Assembly (NCBI RefSeq): GCF_002797755.1
Contig: NZ_PGFI01000011.1
Span: 682,001 to 746,000, forward strand
Direction: 5' to 3'
Length of the DNA: 64,000 bases
Source: Brevirhabdus pacifica
GTDB taxonomy: Bacteria > Pseudomonadota > Alphaproteobacteria > Rhodobacterales > Rhodobacteraceae
The notes beneath the pieces were generated by a model. It made no database searches, was not told where the DNA came from, and saw only the letters and a program-made list of their open reading frames with translations. Of the stretch, positions 59,500 to 64,000 are shown one piece after another; the stretch's first letter is position 1, and every line of letters begins with the position of its first letter. A program made the translations under genes and the position numbers.

Positions 59500-59541
59500 A
59501 ACCCTCGTGCCAACGCGCGAGGATTGTCAGCGGCTATTTTT
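59492..59541 (+). terminator. intrinsic terminator in the nrtA leader
   Basis: AGCCGCT at 59492-59498 pairs with AGCGGCT at 59529-59535. Inside, CAA and CCTCG (59499-59507) pair with CGAGG and TTG (59518-59526). ATTTTT follows. The structure ends 41 bases before the nrtA start and overlaps hairpin 2, so it is a conditional terminator. Confidence 0.85.
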
Positions 59542-59581
59542 CGTATGTCCGGGCCCGTCCCGGAACAGAAGGGACAACCAC

Positions 59582-60928
59582 ATGAGACACCTCACCGCCT
59601 GTTTTCTGACCACCACGCTGCTTGCAGGTCCCGCCTTCGCCCAGGCCCTGGAAAAGGACGAGCTGAAGCTGGGCTTCATCAAGCTGACCGACATGGCGCC
59701 CCTCGCCGTGGCTTACGAGAAGGGCTATTTCCTGGACGAGGGCCTGTTCGTTACCCTGGAGGCGCAGGCCAACTGGAAGGTCCTGCTGGATGGCGTGATC
59801 GGCGGGCAGTTGGACGGCGCGCACATGCTGGCCGGGCAACCCTTGGCGGCGACCATCGGATACGGCACCGAGGCGCATATCATCACCCCCTTCTCGATGG
59901 ACCTGAACGGCAACGGCATCACCGTGTCGAACGATGTCTGGCAGGCGATGAAGCCCCATGTCGCCACCGGCGAAGACGGCAAGCCGCAGCACCCGATCGG
60001 GGCAGAGGCGCTGGGCCCCGTCGTGGCCGAGTTCAAGCAGGCTGGCAAACCCTTCAACATGGGCATGGTCTTCCCCGTCTCGACCCACAACTACGAACTG
60101 CGCTACTGGTTGGCGGCGGGCGGGCTTAACCCGGGTTTCTACACGCCCGGCGACACCTCGGGGCAGATCGGCGCGGACGTGCTGTTGTCGGTGACGCCGC
60201 CGCCGCAGATGCCGGCCACGATGGAGGCCGGAACGATCGACGGCTACTCGGTCGGCGAGCCTTGGAACCAGCAGGCCGTGGTCAAGGGGATCGGCGTGCC
60301 GGTCGTCACGGATTACGAGATCTGGAAGAACAACCCCGAGAAGGTCTTCGGCATCACCGACGCCTTCGCCGAGGAGTATCCCAACACCACCGTCGCCCTG
60401 ACCAAGGCGCTGATCCGCGCCGCGATCTGGCTGGACGAGAATGACAACGCCAACCGCGAAGAGGCCGTCGAGATGCTGGCCCGCCCCGAGTATGTGGGCG
60501 CCGACCGGGACGTGATCGCGGCCTCGATGACCGGCACCTTCGAATACGAGAAGGGCGATGTGCGCGAGGTGCCCGATTTCAACGTCTTCTTCCGCTACAA
60601 CGCGACCTATCCCTACTATTCCGACGCGGTCTGGTACCTGACCCAGATGCGCCGCTGGGGCCAGATTGCCCAGCCGCGCGACGATGCGTGGTTCGATAGC
60701 ACCGCCCGCTCGGTCTACCGGCCCGACATCTACCTGAAGGCCGCGCGGCTGCTGGTCGACGAAGGGCTGGCGCAGGAAGGCGACTTTCCCTGGGACAGCG
60801 ACGGCTACAAGGAACCGACCCCGGCCGCGGACATCATCGACGGCATCGCCTACGACGGCCGCACGCCCAACGCCTACATCGACAGCCTGCCCATCGGCCT
60901 GAAGTCCAACGAGGTCGCGGGCGGCTGA
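59582..60928 (+). CDS. nrtA: nitrate ABC transporter substrate-binding protein NrtA
   Basis: 448 residues. A Sec signal peptide ([20 protein letters not shown]) is followed by [39 protein letters not shown] and [20 protein letters not shown] are conserved in NrtA/CmpA-type binders. It captures nitrate in the periplasm. It is similar in plan to NasS but exported. Transcription must pass the conditional terminator upstream. nrtB starts 82 bases later. Confidence 0.93.
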   Translation: MRHLTACFLTTTLLAGPAFAQALEKDELKLGFIKLTDMAPLAVAYEKGYFLDEGLFVTLEAQANWKVLLDGVIGGQLDGAHMLAGQPLAATIGYGTEAHIITPFSMDLNGNGITVSNDVWQAMKPHVATGEDGKPQHPIGAEALGPVVAEFKQAGKPFNMGMVFPVSTHNYELRYWLAAGGLNPGFYTPGDTSGQIGADVLLSVTPPPQMPATMEAGTIDGYSVGEPWNQQAVVKGIGVPVVTDYEIWKNNPEKVFGITDAFAEEYPNTTVALTKALIRAAIWLDENDNANREEAVEMLARPEYVGADRDVIAASMTGTFEYEKGDVREVPDFNVFFRYNATYPYYSDAVWYLTQMRRWGQIAQPRDDAWFDSTARSVYRPDIYLKAARLLVDEGLAQEGDFPWDSDGYKEPTPAADIIDGIAYDGRTPNAYIDSLPIGLKSNEVAGG

Positions 60929-61010
60929 CCCGCCGGCGCCGCCCCGTCCCGGGGCGGGGCGGCGCCCCCTTCCTCCCTCCCGCCACGAACATCCAATTCC
61001 GGAGACCGCC

Positions 61011-62084
61011 ATGACCGCCGTCGATCCCGTCCAGCTTGCGGCCCAACACCGCCGCGCCGTCTGGTTCACCCGCATCAATAAGGCCGACGCCTGGTTCGCC
61101 GTCCTGGGCCTGGCCTGGGTGACGCCCCTGCTGAAGCTTTCCTTCGGGGACAACCCGCGCGCCCAGTTCCGGGACCTCTGGCGCCTGTTGGGGGTGCCGC
61201 TGCTGTCGATCGCGGTGTTCCTGATGCTCTGGGCGGCGCTGGCGCCGCGGGTCGTCACCTCGCTGGGTGCGATTCCGGGGCCGGCGGCGGTCTGGGAAGA
61301 GGCACGCGGTCTGCACGCCGACGCCGTGGTGAAATGGGAAAAGGAGGCCAAGTTCGAGGAGCGGCTGGCCCAGCGGAACCAGAAGCTGGTCGAGGCCGGT
61401 CGCGCCGACGAGGTCAAGCAGATCGCCTACACCGGCGCGCCGACCTACTACGGACAGATCGCAACCTCGATCAAGACCGTCTTCTTCGGCTTCCTGATCG
61501 CCTCGGCGGTGGCCATCCCGCTGGGTATCGCGGCGGGTCTGTCGCCCACCGCCAACGCGGCGCTGAACCCGTTGATCCAAATCTTCAAGCCGGTCTCGCC
61601 GTTGGCCTGGCTGCCGATCGTGACCATGGTCGTCTCGGCCGTCTATGCCACCAACGACGGCTTCTTCGCCAAGTCCTTCCTGGTCTCGGCGATCACCGTC
61701 ACGCTCTGCTCTCTCTGGCCGACGCTGATCAACACGGCGCTGGGCGTCGCCTCGATCGATCGCGATCTCATCAGCGTCAGCCGGGTCCTGAAGATGGGAC
61801 CCTATGCGAAGCTGACCAAGCTGGTGCTGCCCTCGGCCCTGCCGCTGATCTTCACGGGGCTGCGCCTGTCGCTGGGCGTGGGCTGGATGGTGCTGATCGC
61901 GGCCGAGATGCTGGCCCAGAACCCCGGCTTGGGCAAATTCGTCTGGGACGAGTTCCAGAACGGATCCTCCCAGTCGCTGGCGCGGATCATCGTCGCGGTG
62001 CTGACCATCGGCATCATCGGCTTCCTGCTGGATCGGGTGATGTTCGCGATGCAGTCCTTCTTCACCTTCTCGACCCAGCGGTGA
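61011..62084 (+). CDS. nrtB: nitrate ABC transporter permease NrtB
   Basis: 357 residues, six or so membrane segments. The EAA-type loop is SRVLKMGPYAKLTKLVLPSA with LPLIFTGLRLSLGVGWMVL. A charged insert between the first helices (EEARGLHADAVVKWEKEAKF and following, about residues 95-140) is hydrophilic and probably helical. It forms the nitrate channel with the ATPases. An ATG with GGAG upstream marks the start, and the next gene begins 5 bases after the stop. Confidence 0.93.
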   Translation: MTAVDPVQLAAQHRRAVWFTRINKADAWFAVLGLAWVTPLLKLSFGDNPRAQFRDLWRLLGVPLLSIAVFLMLWAALAPRVVTSLGAIPGPAAVWEEARGLHADAVVKWEKEAKFEERLAQRNQKLVEAGRADEVKQIAYTGAPTYYGQIATSIKTVFFGFLIASAVAIPLGIAAGLSPTANAALNPLIQIFKPVSPLAWLPIVTMVVSAVYATNDGFFAKSFLVSAITVTLCSLWPTLINTALGVASIDRDLISVSRVLKMGPYAKLTKLVLPSALPLIFTGLRLSLGVGWMVLIAAEMLAQNPGLGKFVWDEFQNGSSQSLARIIVAVLTIGIIGFLLDRVMFAMQSFFTFSTQR

Positions 62085-62089
62085 TCGGC

Positions 62090-63769
62090 ATGAGCATCCT
62101 GTCATTCAAATCCGTCGGCAAGGGCTTCGGCGAGGGGACCAACCGGACCGAGATCCTGAAGAATATCAACCTGGAGGTGGCCGAGGGGGAGTTCGTGGCG
62201 ATCCTGGGTTTCTCGGGGACCGGCAAATCCACCCTGATGAACCTCGTCGCCGGGCTGGAGATGCCGGACAGCGGTAGCCTGACCTTCCGTGGCCGCCCGG
62301 TCACCGGCCCCGCGCCCGACCGGGGCCTTGTTTTCCAAAGCTACAGCCTGATGCCTTGGCTGACCGTGCGCGGCAACGTCCTGCTGGCGGTCGAGGCGGT
62401 CCACGCTGAGCTGTCGCGCGCCGCGCGGGGGGCAAAGGCCGACCATTACATCGCCATGGTGGGCCTGTCCCACGCGGCCCATCGCTATCCGTCCGAGCTG
62501 TCGGGCGGCATGCGCCAGCGGGTCGCCGTCGCCCGGGCCCTGGCGATGGAGCCCGAGCTTCTGCTTCTGGATGAGCCGCTGTCCGCGCTGGATGCGCTGA
62601 CCCGCGCGAACCTCGCCGACGAGATCCTGGACATCTGGGAGGCCGATCAGCGGACCTGCATCCTCATCACCAACGACGTGGACGAGGCAATCCTGCTGGC
62701 CGACCGGATCATCGTGCTGAACCCCGACGGCACCCTTGCCGACCCGGTCAGCGTCACGATCCCGCGCCCGCGCAACCGCGAGGCCATGAACCACGACGAG
62801 GATTTCAAGCGCCTGCGCGCCCGCGTCACCCAGTATCTGATGGACGTGGGCTTTGCCGCCAAAGGGGCCGAGACCCGCCGGCTGCCCGATGTCACCCCCA
62901 TCCACGAGATGCTGCCCGAGGCGGTGCGCGGCGCCCGCGAAGGTATGATCGAGGAGCGTTTCCTGGACATCTCGCAGCTGCACAAGATCTACGCCACGCC
63001 CAAGGGGCCGCTGACGGTGGTCGAGAATTTCGACCTCAAGATCAACCAGGGAGAGTTCATCAGCCTGATCGGCCACTCGGGCTGCGGCAAGTCAACGGTG
63101 CTGACCATGGCGGCCGGGCTGAACGATATCAGCAAGGGCGCGATCAAGCTCGACGGTCGCCACGTGGAGGGGGCGGATCCCGAACGCGCGGTGGTCTTCC
63201 AGTCGCCCAACCTTTTTCCCTGGCTCACCGCCCGGGAGAATGTCGCGATCGGCGTCGATCGGGTCTATCCGCGTGCTTCGCAGGCCGAGCGCCAGGACGT
63301 GGTCGAATACTACCTTGAACGGGTGGGTCTGGGCGAGGCGATGGACCGGCCCGCCCACGCTATGTCCAACGGCATGAAACAGCGCGTGGGCATCGCGCGC
63401 GCCTTCGCCCTGTCGCCCAAACTGCTGCTGCTGGACGAGCCCTTCGGCATGCTCGACAGCCTGACCCGCTGGGAATTGCAGGAGGTGCTGATGGAGGTCT
63501 GGTCGCGCACCCGCGTGACCGCGATCTGCGTCACCCATGATGTCGACGAGGCGATCCTGCTGGCCGACCGCGTGGTGATGATGACCAACGGCCCCCGCGC
63601 CACGATCGGCCGGATCACCGAGGTGGAGCTGCCGCGCCCGCGCAGCCGAAAGGCGCTTCTGGCCCATCCGGATTACTACGAATACCGGCAGGAAGTCCTT
63701 GATTTCCTGACCGAATACGAACACGGGGCCAAGCCCGCCCCGAAACCTGCAACCCTTGCGGCGGAGTAA
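62090..63769 (+). CDS. nrtCD: nitrate ABC transporter ATPase, two fused ATPase domains (NrtC-NrtD type)
   Basis: 559 residues with two ABC ATPase domains. Domain 1 has GFSGTGKST, ELSGGMRQRVAVARAL and LLLLDEPLSALD (residues 1-250). Domain 2 has GHSGCGKST, AMSNGMKQRVGIARAF and LLLLDEPFGMLD (about 300-559). In cyanobacterial systems NrtC carries an ATPase plus a NrtA-like regulatory half and NrtD one ATPase. Here the regulatory half is absent and two ATPases are joined in one chain. The second signature reads SNG instead of SGG. The gene symbol is descriptive. Confidence 0.88.
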   Translation: MSILSFKSVGKGFGEGTNRTEILKNINLEVAEGEFVAILGFSGTGKSTLMNLVAGLEMPDSGSLTFRGRPVTGPAPDRGLVFQSYSLMPWLTVRGNVLLAVEAVHAELSRAARGAKADHYIAMVGLSHAAHRYPSELSGGMRQRVAVARALAMEPELLLLDEPLSALDALTRANLADEILDIWEADQRTCILITNDVDEAILLADRIIVLNPDGTLADPVSVTIPRPRNREAMNHDEDFKRLRARVTQYLMDVGFAAKGAETRRLPDVTPIHEMLPEAVRGAREGMIEERFLDISQLHKIYATPKGPLTVVENFDLKINQGEFISLIGHSGCGKSTVLTMAAGLNDISKGAIKLDGRHVEGADPERAVVFQSPNLFPWLTARENVAIGVDRVYPRASQAERQDVVEYYLERVGLGEAMDRPAHAMSNGMKQRVGIARAFALSPKLLLLDEPFGMLDSLTRWELQEVLMEVWSRTRVTAICVTHDVDEAILLADRVVMMTNGPRATIGRITEVELPRPRSRKALLAHPDYYEYRQEVLDFLTEYEHGAKPAPKPATLAAE

Positions 63770-63772
63770 GAC

Positions 63773-64000
63773 ATGGCCAAGAACCTGATCGTCATCGGGG
63801 CCGGCATGGCCTCGGGCAGGATGCTGGAGCATCTTCTCGAGGACCAGGCCGGCGACTGGAACATCACCCTTTTCAATGCCGAGCCGCGGGGTAACTACAA
63901 CCGCCTGATGCTCTCGCCCGTGCTGTCGGGCGAAAAGACCTATGACGAGATCGTCACCCATGACGCGGCCTGGTACGAGCGGCACGGCGTCACCTGCCGC
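63773..64000 (+). CDS. nirB: nitrite reductase large subunit NirB, N-terminal fragment (cut by window edge)
   Basis: The first 76 residues are seen; the gene runs past the right edge. LIVIGAGMASGRMLEHLLED is the FAD-binding start, and ITLFNAEPRGNYNRLMLSPV with LSGEKTYDEI matches the NirB/NasC flavin domain. It would be the assimilatory NADH-nitrite reductase large subunit. A NasC-type nitrate reductase subunit cannot be excluded from this fragment. It begins 4 bases after the transporter gene. Confidence 0.85.
   Translation, partial: MAKNLIVIGAGMASGRMLEHLLEDQAGDWNITLFNAEPRGNYNRLMLSPVLSGEKTYDEIVTHDAAWYERHGVTCR

Noticed and set aside
59534-61417. 627-residue open frame antisense to nrtA/nrtB
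   Set aside because: Shadow frame across two conserved genes and the leader; no start context.
1-64000. CRISPR arrays, tRNA/rRNA genes, insertion sequences, prophage
   Set aside because: No regularly spaced repeats, cloverleaf-like sequence, transposase or phage protein was seen; short RNAs without strong structure cannot be excluded by eye.

Overview
The window reads as GC-rich alphaproteobacterial chromosome, most likely from a member of the Rhodobacteraceae. Support for this comes from a Ros/MucR zinc-finger regulator, flaF/flbT flagellin control genes, a DUF1217-type protein, a MotE-like protein, an SltF-type transglycosylase between fliQ and flhA, and an HWE-type histidine kinase. The species cannot be fixed from the sequence. 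I see no tRNA, rRNA, CRISPR array, insertion sequence or phage gene.

Layout. (1) 1-36340 is a nearly complete flagellar cluster in several transcription units: mucR and motB; an unknown gene; fliK-flgD; the leftward fliL-like-flgH-flgA-flgG-flgF run; a TPR-like exported protein; flgE-flgK-flgL; flgI-flgJ-flgN; fliC-flaF-flbT-DUF1217; leftward fliF-fliH-fliN-fliP-fliG; rightward fliL-fliM-DUF6468-motE; leftward flgB-flgC-fliE-fliQ-sltF-flhA-fliR-flhB; and fliI. Together these encode the export gate, MS and C rings, rod, hook, filament, L and P rings and one stator half. motA, fliJ, fliO, fliS, fliD and che genes are not here. The AT-rich gaps between the units share the word GCAAG(G/T)A(A/T) and small palindromes built on it. 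(2) 36372-46428 is a mixed accessory stretch: YghU-like glutathione transferase, a PAS/GAF HWE sensor kinase with a single-domain receiver, an ArsR-rhodanese fusion, a sterol-desaturase-type hydroxylase, a dimethylglycine-dehydrogenase-like flavoenzyme, and a DMT exporter.

(3) 46526-54797 is the most unusual part. It is a tightly overlapping operon of complex I membrane-arm paralogues, in transcript order nuoA-like, a NuoB/NuoD-like protein without Fe-S ligands, and nuoH, J, K, L, M and N-like genes. No NuoC, E, F, G or I is present. The antiporter-like subunits keep most pumping residues, but the quinone-site and Fe-S features of NuoB, D, H and A are eroded, and NuoJ carries a long His-rich tail. 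This looks like an ion-translocating arm without the usual NADH and Fe-S input.

(4) 55117-57462 is a merT-merP-merA mercury operon behind a promoter with the 19-bp spacing typical of MerR control, with no merR in the window. (5) 57667-64000 is nitrate assimilation: the nasT/nasS regulatory pair, then nrtA, nrtB, a double-ATPase nrtCD fusion and the start of nirB. The nrtA leader holds two hexaloop hairpins (A at loop position 1, G at position 4). The second overlaps an intrinsic terminator, which is the layout expected for NasT (ANTAR) antitermination.
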